DNA of 64,000 nucleotides, from contig DAIDKS010000032.1 in assembly GCA_027449885.1 (NCBI GenBank), positions 1 through 64,000 on the forward strand. The letters run 5' to 3'. The stretch comes from Acidimicrobiaceae bacterium (GTDB lineage: Bacteria; Actinomycetota; Acidimicrobiia; Acidimicrobiales; RAAP-2). A program made the translations under genes and the position numbers. Of this stretch, positions 17,827 through 32,050 are shown one piece after another (the stretch's first letter is position 1; each line of letters starts with the position of its first letter). The notes beneath the pieces are model-generated. The model made no database searches. It saw nothing but the letters and a program-made list of their open reading frames with translations, and had not been told where the DNA came from.

Positions 17827-18716
17827 GGCTCCAGATTAGGGAGGTCACCGCTCCCCCAGGCGCACTCTCCGACCCGCCAGCCCCGCCACCACGCGGTGGC
17901 CACCATCGTGCGCCCGCCGTCGGGGCGGACCTCGTCGAGTCGCAGGGCGCCGTCGGGGAATCCCAGCGTCGGGTGGCCGTCCGGCGCCTCGAGGCGACCC
18001 GCGGGGACTCCCGCGTCACTGCGCGAGACCCGCACGATTCGCAGTCGCGTTCCGGGGAGGGTGATGAAGGCCCGCTCCAGGCGCACGCGCCGTTCGGCCA
18101 GCGCGACCCCGTCGTCGACGCGCACGCGCCACTCGTCGGGCTGCACCTTCTCGGCGTAGGTGGCGGCGCCGACCTGGGCGACGGGCTCGTCGAGACGATG
18201 CGGGTCGGCGAGGACCTCCACGATCAGCGCGGCCCCGAGCGTGGCGAGCTCGGAGGTCAGCTCGCCGGCGGTCTTACCGGTCACCGTGGTCCGCGCGCGA
18301 GCGTGGACGGGTCCCGTGTCGAGGGTCGGCTCGAGCGACATGATCGACACCCCGGTCTCCTCGTCGCCGGCGAGGATGGCCCGCTCGACGGGCGCCGCCC
18401 CCCGCCAGCGGGGCAGCAGCGAGAAGTGGACGTTGAGCATGGGGAGCCGCTCCAGGACCGCCGCCGGGACGATGGCCCCGTAGGCGACGACGACGCCCCA
18501 CTGGGCCCCGAGGTCGACCACGTCGCTCACGCGGTGGTGGACGGGCAGTCCGAGCTCTCGGGCCGCGACGGCCACCGGGCTCGGCGAGAGCGCGCCGCCT
18601 CGTCCTCGACGTCGGTCGGGTCGGGTGACGACCGCCACCACCTCGTGGCCCGCGGCGACGAGCGCCCGCAGGGTGGGCACGGCCGCGTCGGGCGTCCCCA
18701 GGAAGACGAGGCGCAC
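17823..18716 (-). CDS. fmt: Methionyl-tRNA formyltransferase
   Basis: MRLVFLGTPDAAVPTLRAL, NVHFSLLPRWRGAAPVERAI. Confidence 0.97.
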   Translation of the reverse strand: MRLVFLGTPDAAVPTLRALVAAGHEVVAVVTRPDRRRGRGGALSPSPVAVAARELGLPVHHRVSDVVDLGAQWGVVVAYGAIVPAAVLERLPMLNVHFSLLPRWRGAAPVERAILAGDEETGVSIMSLEPTLDTGPVHARARTTVTGKTAGELTSELATLGAALIVEVLADPHRLDEPVAQVGAATYAEKVQPDEWRVRVDDGVALAERRVRLERAFITLPGTRLRIVRVSRSDAGVPAGRLEAPDGHPTLGFPDGALRLDEVRPDGGRTMVATAWWRGWRVGECAWGSGDLPNLEP

Positions 18717-19250
18717 CTACTCTCCGAGCAGGCGAGCGAGCCCGTCGGGGTCGCCGGGAGCCAGGCGCATCCGCTGCTGGCGTAGGAGCTTGCGCGCCGC
18801 GCGCCGCTGTTCGTCGTCGAGGCGCTCCACGAGCAGGACGCCGTCGAGGTGATCCATCTCGTGCTGGAAGATGCGCCCCTCGAACTCGTCGGTCTCGATG
18901 TCGATCTCACGGCCGTCGAGGTCGTACCCGCGCAGGTGGACCGCGTCCGGACGGGTGATCTCCCAACTGAGCCCCGGCACCGAGAGGCACCCCTCCTCGT
19001 AGGTCCACTCCCCCGCCGTCTCGACGATCACCGGGTTGACGACGACCACCGGGCCGTCACCCTTGTCGTAGACGAAGAGCCGACGCTGCACGCCGACCTG
19101 GTTCGCCGCGAGCCCGACGCCCGGAGCCTCGTACATGGTCTCGATCATCGTCTCGGCCAGCGCGGCGACGCGGCCGTCGATGTCCTCGACCGGCTGGGCG
19201 ACCTGGGTCAGCACGGGGTCGCCGTAGACGCGGATCGGCAGGGTGGTCAC
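18717..19250 (-). CDS. def: Peptide deformylase
   Basis: GVGLAANQVG, EGCLSVPG, QHEMDHLDG motifs. Confidence 0.97.
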   Translation of the reverse strand: MTTLPIRVYGDPVLTQVAQPVEDIDGRVAALAETMIETMYEAPGVGLAANQVGVQRRLFVYDKGDGPVVVVNPVIVETAGEWTYEEGCLSVPGLSWEITRPDAVHLRGYDLDGREIDIETDEFEGRIFQHEMDHLDGVLLVERLDDEQRRAARKLLRQQRMRLAPGDPDGLARLLGE

Positions 19251-19267
19251 TCGTCCACGCTACCGGG

Positions 19268-20962
19268 TCACTCGACGGCGACGCGCAGTCCCGGGGGCCG
19301 GGGGTGGGCGCGCAGCTCCGCCACGAGCGTCGCCACGTCCGACGCGTGCACCTCGGTACGCACCCCGTCGCCCCGCAGGATCACTCGAGAGGTGTCGAGG
19401 ACCGCCGCGAACTCCGCGACGCCCTCGCCGTAGAGGAGCGCGGTCGCGCCGTAGGGGGCGAGACCGAGGTCGCGGGCGACCTGGACGTCCTCCTCGCGCA
19501 CCGCGGTGAGGTCGCCCCGCTGCGCCGCCGCCACCACGGGGTCGTCGCCCCGCCGCGTCTGCACGATGATCCGCCCCCATCCCTCCGCGCGACCACCGAC
19601 GAGCCGACCCGCCCGGGCGAGGGCTCGCAGGGCGTCGCGTCGGGCCGTCGCCCGCGGCGCCAGCAGGTACTCGTCGAAGTCGGCGACGACCACCAGGGCC
19701 GCACGCCGGACGCGGCCCCACAGGGACTCCGTTCCCACGACGACGCGCGCGAGTGGCGCGTCGAGCGGCGTCTGGGACGTCACCTCGCTCACCGGCTGAC
19801 CCAGCTGTGCACTCACGTCACGCACCAGCGTCGTGACGCCCGAGCGCACCGCGCGCACTCGGGTCGCACCACAGGACCGACAGAACTTCTCGCGGGGCTC
19901 GTGCGCGTCGTCGCACTGGAGCGACGCGCCCACCTCGCGTTCGGCGAGCCCGCAGACGGCACAGCGCTGCAGCTCGCCGCAGGTCGCGCACGCGAGGAGC
20001 CGCCCCCGACCGAGCCGGGGGTGGAGCACGGCGACGGCGATCGGCTCGTCCCCGGCGAGGGATCGGTGCGCCGCCTCGAGGGCCGCGCGCGAGAGCACGC
20101 CGTCATGGGGGTCGGCGCGTCGCCGGTCCACGACCTCGATTCGGGGCCATCCGTCGGCCAGGCGGTCGACGCGCGACGTGGCGGCCGCGGCCAGGACGGG
20201 GTCCATGACGCTCGCCGTCGCCCACCACGACGCCCCCGCCCGGCGAGCTCGCTCGCGCACCACCTCCAGCGCGTTCCAGGTCGGCGCGGCGCTCGACACG
20301 TAGCCGTCGTCGTCGGCGTCGATCACGACCGCGCCGGCGAGATCGCCGATGGGGGCGAAGGCCGCGCCACGCGTCCCGACCACGACCGGCCAGCCGGCCC
20401 GCGCCCGCTCCCACTCCTCGCCGGACGCCGTGGGGACGCCCCGACGCTCGAGTCGCCCCCTCAGCCGCTGCGCCCAGGCGTCGGTCGGCACCAGCACGAG
20501 CAGGCTCGCCCCCGGTCGTCGGGTCGACCGGTAGGCGGCCAGCACCAGCTCGAGGGGATCCGTCGTCGGCGCCACCTCGACGACCCCCGCCGGCGGCAGC
20601 CTCGTCACCGGGCCCCGTAGATCGGGCGCGGGCGGGACGACGGGGAGGTCGCGCACGATGCGCGACGGTGACGCCGCGCGAAGGAAGCGCACGCGCGTGC
20701 TCGCCCAGCGCTGCGCCGCCCACTGGCTCAGCTCGACGAGGTCCCCGGGGGGACCGAGGCCCCGCCCGGCGAGGATCGGCTTGAGGTCGTCGCCGGGCTC
20801 CGCCTCCCCGACGACCCAGGCTCTGACCCGTCGATGATGGAGGTCGACCCTCACGAGGTCACCGACTCGAAGGGGCCCCACCCCCTCGGGCACGAGGTAG
20901 TCGAACTCCCGGTCGAGCGCGGTCACGTCGGTGACCACGCGCACGGCACGTGGCGAGGTCAC
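19268..20962 (-). CDS. priA: PriA-like primosomal protein N', apparently helicase-inactive
   Basis: N-terminal DNA-binding domain ([23 protein letters not shown]) and zinc-binding cysteines retained; Walker A absent, DEAH replaced by DADD. Confidence 0.85.
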   Translation of the reverse strand: MTSPRAVRVVTDVTALDREFDYLVPEGVGPLRVGDLVRVDLHHRRVRAWVVGEAEPGDDLKPILAGRGLGPPGDLVELSQWAAQRWASTRVRFLRAASPSRIVRDLPVVPPAPDLRGPVTRLPPAGVVEVAPTTDPLELVLAAYRSTRRPGASLLVLVPTDAWAQRLRGRLERRGVPTASGEEWERARAGWPVVVGTRGAAFAPIGDLAGAVVIDADDDGYVSSAAPTWNALEVVRERARRAGASWWATASVMDPVLAAAATSRVDRLADGWPRIEVVDRRRADPHDGVLSRAALEAAHRSLAGDEPIAVAVLHPRLGRGRLLACATCGELQRCAVCGLAEREVGASLQCDDAHEPREKFCRSCGATRVRAVRSGVTTLVRDVSAQLGQPVSEVTSQTPLDAPLARVVVGTESLWGRVRRAALVVVADFDEYLLAPRATARRDALRALARAGRLVGGRAEGWGRIIVQTRRGDDPVVAAAQRGDLTAVREEDVQVARDLGLAPYGATALLYGEGVAEFAAVLDTSRVILRGDGVRTEVHASDVATLVAELRAHPRPPGLRVAVE

Positions 20963-22158
20963 CCCTCGAGCCCGAGCTCCCGTTGCAGGTCCGCCACGCG
21001 GGGGGTCTGCTCCCACGTGAAGCCCTGGTCCCCGCGACCGAAGTGCCCGTACGCGGCAGTGCGCTGGTAGATCGGCCGCTGGAGGTCGAGGTCCCGGATG
21101 ATCGCGGCCGGCCGCAGGTCGAAGACCTCGTCGATCGCGCGCTCGATGCGGGCCCGGTCGACCTGCTCGGTCCCGAAGGTCTCGACGAGGAGCGACACGG
21201 GCCGGGCAACCCCGATCGCGTAGGCGACCTGGATCTCGCACCGCCGGGCCGCACCCGCGGCGACCACGTGCTTGGCCACCCAGCGAGCCGCGTACGCGGC
21301 GGAGCGGTCGACCTTGGACGGGTCCTTGCCCGAGAAGGCCCCGCCACCGTGACGGGCCATGCCGCCGTAGGTGTCGACGATGATCTTGCGTCCGGTGAGC
21401 CCCGCGTCGGCGTGGGGACCACCGATGACGAACTTGCCCGACGGATTGACGATGAAACGCGTCGAGGACGTGTCGAGGTCGGCCGGCAGCATGGGGGCGA
21501 TCACGTGCTCCACGACGTCCGTGTAGATGGTCTCGTGGGCGTAGCCCTCGTCGTGCTGCGTGGAGACGAGGACCGTGTCGACGGCGACGGGGCGCCCGCC
21601 CTCGTAGGCGATCGTCACCTGGGTCTTGCCGTCGGGCCCCAGGTACGGGACCAGTCCCGATCGACGCGCCTGGCTGAGGCGCATCGAGAGGCGGTGAGCC
21701 AGCCAGATGGGAACCGGCATGTAGTCGGCGTTGTCGTCACAGGCGTAGCCGAACATCATCCCCTGGTCACCGGCACCGAGAGAGTTCAGGACGTCCTCGC
21801 CACCCTGGCCGCTGCGCAGTTCGAGCGCAGCGTCGACGCCACCGGCGATGTCCGGGCTCTGACGGCCGAGTGACACCAGGACGGCGCAGCTGTTGCCGTC
21901 GAGTCCCTTGCGCGCGTCGTCGTAGCCAATGTCGAGGATCGTCTTGCGCGCGACGGCGCTGATGTCGATCGCCGTCGTCGTCGTGATCTCTCCGGCGACG
22001 ACGCAGAGGCCCGTCGTCAGGAGCGTCTCGCAGGCCACGCGGGCCTCGGGATCGTGGACCAGGATCGCGTCGAGGACGGCGTCGGAGATCTGGTCCGCCA
22101 TCTTGTCCGGGTGTCCCTCGGTCACCGACTCCGAGGTGAATAGCGTCCGATCGCTCAT
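20959..22158 (-). CDS. metK: S-adenosylmethionine synthetase
   Basis: [59 protein letters not shown]. Confidence 0.98.
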   Translation of the reverse strand: MSDRTLFTSESVTEGHPDKMADQISDAVLDAILVHDPEARVACETLLTTGLCVVAGEITTTTAIDISAVARKTILDIGYDDARKGLDGNSCAVLVSLGRQSPDIAGGVDAALELRSGQGGEDVLNSLGAGDQGMMFGYACDDNADYMPVPIWLAHRLSMRLSQARRSGLVPYLGPDGKTQVTIAYEGGRPVAVDTVLVSTQHDEGYAHETIYTDVVEHVIAPMLPADLDTSSTRFIVNPSGKFVIGGPHADAGLTGRKIIVDTYGGMARHGGGAFSGKDPSKVDRSAAYAARWVAKHVVAAGAARRCEIQVAYAIGVARPVSLLVETFGTEQVDRARIERAIDEVFDLRPAAIIRDLDLQRPIYQRTAAYGHFGRGDQGFTWEQTPRVADLQRELGLEG

Positions 22159-23387
22159 CGATCTCCTCGCTCGCGCATCACGGCCACCCTAGTCAAGACC
22201 TCTAGGGCGACCCCCTCCTTCGACTGGCGGGCGACGTGGGTCGCCGACGCCGTCGGACTGAGGAGGGTCACCTCGTTGGTCTCCGCCTCGAAGCCCGCAC
22301 CGGGCACCGTGACGTCGTTGACGACGAGGAGGTCGACTCCCTTGCGCTCGAGCTTCGCCGTCGCGTTGGACACCACGTCGCGGGACTCCGCGGCGAATCC
22401 CACGACGATCTGGTCGCGACGTCGACGCTCGCGGATCTCGGACAGGACGTCGGGGGTCGGGGTGAGCTCGAGACGCGGAACGCCGTCGGCCTTCTTCAGC
22501 TTGTGCTCGGCCCGGGGAACCGTGAAGTCCGCGATGGCCGCCGCCATGATGACGACGTCACTCGCGTCCAGCCGGTCGAGCACGGCCTGACGCATCTCCG
22601 AGGCGCTGACGACCCGAACGATCCGGACCCGCCGGGCGACGTCGAGGGCCACGTCGAGATCGCTCGCCGTCACGAGGGTGACGTCGGCACCGAGGCGGGC
22701 CGCCACCGTCGCGAGCGCGTGCCCCTGACGACCCGAGGAGCGATTGGTGATGACCCGCACGGGGTCGATCGCCTCGCGGGTCCCCCCGGCGCTCACCAGG
22801 ACGCGGACGCCGCTCAAGGGGCCCCGGTAGCCCCGCACGATCCGCGTCGTGAGGTCCGTGATCGTCGCGGGGTCGGCCAGTCGGCCGGGTCCGCTGTCGC
22901 CACCCGCGAGCGGCCCGTCGTCGGGGTCGAGGACGAGGACGCCCCGTCGCCGCAGGGTGGCGAGGTTCTCCTGGACCGATGGCTGCTCCCACATCTCGGT
23001 GTGCATGGCCGGGCACAGGAGGACCGGCGCCCGCGTCGCGAGGATCGTCGCGGTGAGGAGGTCGTCGGCGAGCCCGGCGGCGAGCCGAGCGATCAGGTGC
23101 GCCGTCGCCGGTGCCACCACGACCACGTCGGCCGACTGGCCGAGTCGCGTGTGGGGAATGGGCGTCGAGGGGTCGTCGTAGAGACTGACCCGAGCCGGCT
23201 CCCCCGCGAGGGCCGTGAAGGTCAGGGGCGCGACGAACCGGGTGGCGTCACGCGTGAGGACGGGCGTGACCGAGAAGCCGTTCTCCTTGAGTCGCCGCAG
23301 CACCTCGACGGCCTTGTAGGCCGCGATGCCCCCGGCGACTCCGAGGACGACTCGGGCGGACGCTTCCTCAGGCGTCTCGGAGGGCAT
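22155..23387 (-). CDS. coaBC: Bifunctional phosphopantothenoylcysteine decarboxylase / phosphopantothenate-cysteine ligase
   Basis: [53 protein letters not shown]. Confidence 0.97.
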   Translation of the reverse strand: MPSETPEEASARVVLGVAGGIAAYKAVEVLRRLKENGFSVTPVLTRDATRFVAPLTFTALAGEPARVSLYDDPSTPIPHTRLGQSADVVVVAPATAHLIARLAAGLADDLLTATILATRAPVLLCPAMHTEMWEQPSVQENLATLRRRGVLVLDPDDGPLAGGDSGPGRLADPATITDLTTRIVRGYRGPLSGVRVLVSAGGTREAIDPVRVITNRSSGRQGHALATVAARLGADVTLVTASDLDVALDVARRVRIVRVVSASEMRQAVLDRLDASDVVIMAAAIADFTVPRAEHKLKKADGVPRLELTPTPDVLSEIRERRRRDQIVVGFAAESRDVVSNATAKLERKGVDLLVVNDVTVPGAGFEAETNEVTLLSPTASATHVARQSKEGVALEVLTRVAVMRERGDR

Positions 23388-23718
23388 CGATGAAGTTCTC
23401 GAGGTTGGCGCCCGGGTCCGCGGACGCCTGCGCCTCCTCGTGCGCGACGCGCTCGGCCTCGAGCTCCTCGGCCGTCGGTCGGTGGAACCTCAACTTGCTC
23501 TCGTAGAGCTCCTCCATGGCGAGCGACAGCGACTTGTTCGACAACGAGGTCACCTGGGGCGGGATCACCGTTCCGTGACCGGCTCCCAGGCCGTTGTAGT
23601 AGTCGTTGATCTCGCGGGCGCGGATCGAGGCCACGGCGACCAGGGTGAAGCGGGACCCGTCCACGTCCTCGAGCAACGCCTCGATGGGGGGGTCGACCAG
23701 CGTCGGGCGCTCAGCCAT
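23368..23718 (-). CDS. rpoZ: DNA-directed RNA polymerase omega subunit
   Basis: RFTLVAVASIRAREINDYYNGLG...KSLSLAMEELYESKLRF; between gmk and coaBC. Confidence 0.93.
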   Translation of the reverse strand: MAERPTLVDPPIEALLEDVDGSRFTLVAVASIRAREINDYYNGLGAGHGTVIPPQVTSLSNKSLSLAMEELYESKLRFHRPTAEELEAERVAHEEAQASADPGANLENFIDALRDA

Positions 23719-24295
23719 GGTGTCCGTCCTCTTTCCCGGCTCGACGATGCCGTCGGAGCCCTTCCAGTATAGAGATGATCTCGTCGGCGGCCCGCTCCAC
23801 GTCGTCGTTGACGATCACGAAGTCGGCGAGGTCCCGCCCGTGGCTGAGTTCGGTGGGGGCACTCGCCAGGCGGCGCGTGACGTGGTCGTCCGAGTCGCCA
23901 CGCCCCCGCAGACGGCTCTCCAGGTGCTCCGGCGACGGTGGCTCGATGAGGAAGATGACCGCGTCGGGCTGTTGGGCCCGGACCTGGGCCGCCCCCTGGG
24001 TCTCGATCTCGAGGAGGACGTCGGCGTCGGCCGTCCCCGACGGGACGGGCGTCCCGTAGAGGTTGCCCTGGAACTGGGCCCACTCGAGGAAGCGCCCCTC
24101 GTCGATCGCGCGCTCGAAGGCGTCGCGGTCCACGAAGACGTACTCGTCACCATGCTCACCCGCTCTCGGCGGACGCGTCGTCCAACTCCGGCTCAGCCAG
24201 AGGCGAGCATCGCGATCCACCAGTCGCTGCGCGAGCGTCCCCTTGCCGACCCCCCCGGGGCCGATCAGGACCGCGACCAGCGACTCAGCGCACAA
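23711..24295 (-). CDS. gmk: Guanylate kinase
   Basis: VAVLIGPGGVGKGTLAQRL, SRSWTTRPPRAGEHGDEYVFVD; TTG start at 24295 likely. Confidence 0.94.
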   Translation of the reverse strand: MCAESLVAVLIGPGGVGKGTLAQRLVDRDARLWLSRSWTTRPPRAGEHGDEYVFVDRDAFERAIDEGRFLEWAQFQGNLYGTPVPSGTADADVLLEIETQGAAQVRAQQPDAVIFLIEPPSPEHLESRLRGRGDSDDHVTRRLASAPTELSHGRDLADFVIVNDDVERAADEIISILEGLRRHRRAGKEDGHHG

Positions 24296-24605
24296 GGGCG
24301 CGGAAGAGTTCGGCGCGTTGCTTGGGCCCAAGGCCCCGCACCCGCCGCGTCTTGGCGATCTGGGCCCGCGACATGATGCGCTCCGCCTTCACCTCGCCGA
24401 TGGCCGGCAGCGCGCTGATCAAGTCGTACGCCCGCATCTGGGCCACGCACTCCTCGTGGTCCGCCAACTCGAAGAGGTCGGCCAAAGAAAGTTCACCCGT
24501 CTTGATCAGACGCTTCACTTCCGCACGGCGGCGACGGTTGGCGACAGCGAGGCGCGACGCGGCGACCCGCTGGTCCTGGGAGAGGCTGGGCGGTACCGGT
24601 GTCAC
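24285..24605 (-). CDS. mihF: Actinobacterial integration host factor (mIHF)
   Basis: ELSLADLFELADHEECVAQMRAYDLISALPAIGEVKAERIMSRAQIAKTRRVRGLGPKQR; usual gmk neighbourhood. Confidence 0.93.
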   Translation of the reverse strand: MTPVPPSLSQDQRVAASRLAVANRRRRAEVKRLIKTGELSLADLFELADHEECVAQMRAYDLISALPAIGEVKAERIMSRAQIAKTRRVRGLGPKQRAELFRALVR

Positions 24606-24645
24606 GGCCTCAGAATATCCTTCAGACGCCTCGCGTGCCCGTATG

Positions 24646-25479
24646 TCAGAGCAGGATCGCGCCGGCCTCGTCACGCCACCGCGCCGCCTCGCGCGCGAGG
24701 ACCCGTCGCTCGGGGCCGGCCGCGAGGACGGACCGACTCACGCTGATCAGGACCGACGCTCGACGCGCCCCCCGTGTGGCCCGGGCCGCGTCCTCCACGC
24801 TGGCCCCCTGGGCCCCGACGCCCGGGACGAGGACGGCTCCGGGCAGGTTGCGCAGGTCCACCCCTCGGTGCTCGCGGGTCGCCCCGATCACCACCCCCAC
24901 CGCTCCTCGAGCCGCATCCCCGCCGAGGGTGCGCACCTCGTCGACGACCAGGGCCTCCACGGATCGGCCGTCCTCGGTACGTGCCGACTGCAGCGTCACA
25001 CCCTCTTCGTTGGAGGAGCCCGCGACCACGAAGACGCCGCGGCCCGAGAGACGAGCGCGCTCTACCACCGGACCGAGGGCTCCGACCCCCAGGTAGGGCG
25101 AGACGGTCAGGGCGTCGACCCGCAGAGGCGACGTCGCATCGAGCCAGGCGTCGCCGTAGGCGGCGGCACTGGTGGAGATGTCACCACGCTTCGCGTCGCC
25201 GATCGTGATCAGGCCACCACTGCGCGCGTCGTCGAGCGCTCGCTCGAGCGCGAGGTACCCCGCCGACCCGAAGCGCTCGAAGAAGGCCACCTGGGGTTTG
25301 ACGACCGCGACCACGCCGACCACACTCTCGACGACCCGTCGCGCCACGTACTCGACGCCCGAGGCGTCGTCGTCGCGCCCCCAGTCACGCAGGAGCGTCG
25401 GACTGGGATCGATGCCGACGCAGAGGGGTCCGAGGCCCTCGATGGCCCGGGTCAGCCGCTCCGCGAAGCTCTCACTCAT
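24646..25479 (-). CDS. pyrF: Orotidine 5'-phosphate decarboxylase
   Basis: LCVGIDPSP, KPQVAFFERFGSAG, TIGDAKRGDI. Confidence 0.95.
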   Translation of the reverse strand: MSESFAERLTRAIEGLGPLCVGIDPSPTLLRDWGRDDDASGVEYVARRVVESVVGVVAVVKPQVAFFERFGSAGYLALERALDDARSGGLITIGDAKRGDISTSAAAYGDAWLDATSPLRVDALTVSPYLGVGALGPVVERARLSGRGVFVVAGSSNEEGVTLQSARTEDGRSVEALVVDEVRTLGGDAARGAVGVVIGATREHRGVDLRNLPGAVLVPGVGAQGASVEDAARATRGARRASVLISVSRSVLAAGPERRVLAREAARWRDEAGAILL

Positions 25480-26373
25480 GGGCCGCGCCCTTCACGGTGG
25501 CGACCGTCTCCCCGTGTCGAGCGAGCCAGTGGTCGAGCTCGCGCGCGACCCGCCACGGGGCTCGGGGGTCGGCGAAGGTCGCCGTGCCCACCTCCACCGC
25601 GTCCGCCCCGGCCATCAGCATGGCCACGGCGTCCCGCCCGGTACGAACGCCGCCGACGCCCACGATCGGAACGTCGGGCATCGCGTCGCGGCACTCGTAG
25701 ACCGCACGCAGGGCGACCGGCAGGATGGCGGCGCCGCTCACTCCCCCGCCGCCGTTACCCAGCACCGGGCGACGCTCCTCGATGTCGATCGCCATGCCGA
25801 GGACCGTGTTGACGAGCACGAGCGCCTCGGCACCGGCCTCACGAGCGGCGCGCGCGATCGGCACCAGGTCGGGAGTGTTCGGGCTCAACTTGACCCACCG
25901 GGGCACGCCCGCGACAGCGGCGGCCTCGACGGCGGCGGCCGTCGCGGCCGCCGAGTGGGCGAACATCGACTGGCGATCCTCGATGTTGGGACAGCTCGCG
26001 TTCACCTCGACGGCGACGATCTCGGCTCCGCAGAGGCCGCGGGCCGCCGCCGTGAACTCCTCAACGGTGCGCCCCCAGATCGAGGCGACGACTCGCGCGC
26101 CGCGACGACGCAGCGCCGGAAGGTCCTCCCGTCGCCAGGCGTCGACGCCCGGACCGGCCAGTCCCACCGAGTTGAGCATGGCGACACCCTGACTGGCGAC
26201 GCGAGGCGGCCGGTTGCCCAGCCAGGGGAAGGCCGCCACGGACTTCGTGACGACGGCCCCCAGCTCGGCGAGGTCGCCGTAGGCGGCCAACTCGTCGCCG
26301 AAGCCCGCGGTGCCCGCGGCGGTGAGGACGGCCGACGGCAGGACCACGTCGCCGACGGTCGTCGCCAGGCGGC

Positions 26374-26377
<4 letters not shown>
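25472..26377 (-). CDS. pyrD: Dihydroorotate dehydrogenase (class 1B-like)
   Basis: [60 protein letters not shown]. Confidence 0.93.
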
Positions 26378-29657
<3,280 letters not shown>

Positions 29658-29658
<1 letters not shown>

Positions 29659-30749
29659 CAGCGTCCCTCCCCCGCCGCGTCGGCGATCAGCGTCTCGAAT
29701 CGATCGAACAGGTACCGCGCATCGTGGGGACCGGGCGCCGCCTCCGGGTGGTACTGGACCGAGAAGCACCGCCGCTCGTCGCTGGCGATCCCTTCGACGA
29801 CGTCGTCGTTGAGGTTCACGTGGGTGACGCGCACCCCGGCGAGACCGGCGACGTCGACGGCGTAGTTGTGGTTCTGCGCCGTCACCTCGACGCGACCGGT
29901 CGCCAGGTCCGAGACGGGATGATTGCTGCCGTGGTGTCCGAAGGGCAGTTTGAAGGTGCTCCCGCCGAGGGCCGTCGCGAGCAGCTGGTGACCCAGGCAG
30001 ATGCCGAAGATCGGGACGCGGCCCACGAGCAGCGCGACCTCGGCCACGAGCTCGGGGAGGGCCGCGGGATCCCCGGGTCCGTTGGAGAGGAAGACGCCGT
30101 CGGGACGTCGTGCCAGGATCTCGAGCGCGCTCGTGGAGGCCGGCACCACCGTGAGCCGGAAGCGCTCGGCCAGCTGGCGGACCATCGCGGCCTTGATCCC
30201 GTAGTCGAGGGCGACCACGTGGTAGCGACCCGCACCCCGCTCGTAGGGCGCCTGGATGGAGACCCGCGATACGAGATCGCAGCCGTCGGTGCCGCGGGCG
30301 GCGGCGGCCGCCGCCACGACCACCTCGGGGTCCGCGTGGCCGAAGGCTCCCGCGAGGGCCCCGTGGACCCGCAGGTGTCGGGTGAGTCGCCGCGTGTCCA
30401 CGCCCGTCATCGCCGGCACGCCCCGGGCGATCAAGAACGCCTCCAGGTCTCCGTCGGCCCGCCAGCTCGAGGCCCGCGCCGTCAGCTCCCGCACGACCAC
30501 GCCGTCGCACCACGGGTGCGGCGACTCGTCATCGGCGCCCGTCACCCCGTAGTTGCCGATGTGGGGATAGGTGAAGGCGATCACCTGACCGGCGTAGCTG
30601 GGGTCGGTGATCACCTCCTGGTAGCCGCTGAGGGCGGTGTTGAAGACGAACTCTCCGGTCGTCACCCCCGTCGCGGGTAGGAATCCGGCCGACTCCCCGC
30701 GAAAGACGGTCCCGTCGGACAGCGCGAGCGTCGCGGGGTGTCGCGTCAC
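29658..30749 (-). CDS. carA: Carbamoyl-phosphate synthase small subunit
   Basis: [40 protein letters not shown] start at 30749 overlaps pyrC stop. Confidence 0.97.
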
Positions 30750-32050
30750 TGGAGTTCCCCCTCGTGGACCACGACCTCGCCCCTCACCACCGTGGCGCGC
30801 ACCCGGCCCCGCAGTTGGCGACCATGGTACGGGGTGTTGCGGGCGCGACTCTGCAGGATCTCTCGACTCGCGACCCACGTCGTCGCCGGGTCGAAGACGA
30901 CCAGATTCGCGTCCTCGCCCGGCACGATCGATCCTCCGTGCGCGGACAGTCCCGCGCGAGCATCCCCACCACGCAACTGGGCGATGCGGGCTGGCTGGCG
31001 GCTCAGCGCCGCGAAGAAGCGGACGGGGTCGTCACCGAGCACCTCGTTCACGAGCGCGGCCGCGTGCTCCAGGCCGAGCACGCCACTCGGCGCCTCGTCG
31101 AAGGAGCGGTCTTTCGTCTCGGGCGCGTGGGGTGCGTGGTCCGTCGCCACGGCGTCGACGACGCCACGACGCAGCGCGTCGCGCACGGCGTCCACGTCGC
31201 GGGTCCCGCGCAGCGGTGGATTGACCTTGAAGGTGGCGTCGTAGGTTCCGCACGCCGACTCGTGCAGTGTGAGGTGGTGAGGGGTGACCTCCGCGGTGAT
31301 CGGGAGGCCCTCGGCCCGAGCCGCCTCGACCAGGGCCAGGGCGCGAGCACTCGACAGGTGGAGGAAGTGCAGGGGCGCACCCGTCACTCGGACGAGTTCG
31401 AGGTCGCGTGCGACGATGACGTCCTCGGCGAGCGTCGGACGGCCGATCAGTCCGAGTCGACTCGACACGGGTCCCTCGTTCATGTGACCAGGGCCCGCGA
31501 GCGACGCGTCCTCCGCGTGCTGGGCGAGTCGCACGCCGAGGGGGCGCGCGTACACCAGCGCTCGTCGCATCACCGCGGCATCCTGGACGACCGCCCCGTC
31601 ATCGGTGAAGAGGCGCACCCCGAGAGCGGCCAACTCGGCCATCGGGGCCAGGTGCTCACCGCGGCGCCCCACGGTGATCGCTCCCGCGACCGCCACGTCG
31701 ACGACGGCGTGGCGCCCCCGACTGAGGACGTAGGACGCGGTGTCGACCGAGTCGATCGCCGGTTCGGTGTTCGGCATGGCCACGATCGCGGTGAAGCCCC
31801 CCACGGCCGCCGCCCGCGCCCCGCTCGCGACCGTCTCGGCCGCCTCCCCTCCGGGCTCGCGCAGGTGGGCGTGCAGGTCCACGAAACCGGGACCCACCCA
31901 GCAGCCCTCGGCGTCGATGACGAGGGCACCCGTCGGGACGTCGAGATCCTCGCCCACCGACACGATCGCGCCGTCGCGCACGTGGACGTCGGCGCGCACC
32001 GTGGCGGCCTCGCCGACGACCCAGCCCCCCCGAATCAGGAGTTCCGTCAT
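30746..32050 (-). CDS. pyrC: Dihydroorotase
   Basis: GFVDLHAHLREPG, VATDHAPHAPETK motifs. Confidence 0.97.
   Translation of the reverse strand: MTELLIRGGWVVGEAATVRADVHVRDGAIVSVGEDLDVPTGALVIDAEGCWVGPGFVDLHAHLREPGGEAAETVASGARAAAVGGFTAIVAMPNTEPAIDSVDTASYVLSRGRHAVVDVAVAGAITVGRRGEHLAPMAELAALGVRLFTDDGAVVQDAAVMRRALVYARPLGVRLAQHAEDASLAGPGHMNEGPVSSRLGLIGRPTLAEDVIVARDLELVRVTGAPLHFLHLSSARALALVEAARAEGLPITAEVTPHHLTLHESACGTYDATFKVNPPLRGTRDVDAVRDALRRGVVDAVATDHAPHAPETKDRSFDEAPSGVLGLEHAAALVNEVLGDDPVRFFAALSRQPARIAQLRGGDARAGLSAHGGSIVPGEDANLVVFDPATTWVASREILQSRARNTPYHGRQLRGRVRATVVRGEVVVHEGELQ

Noticed and set aside
22150-22160. Possible SAM riboswitch before metK
   Set aside because: metK overlaps coaBC by 4 nt; no room for an aptamer.
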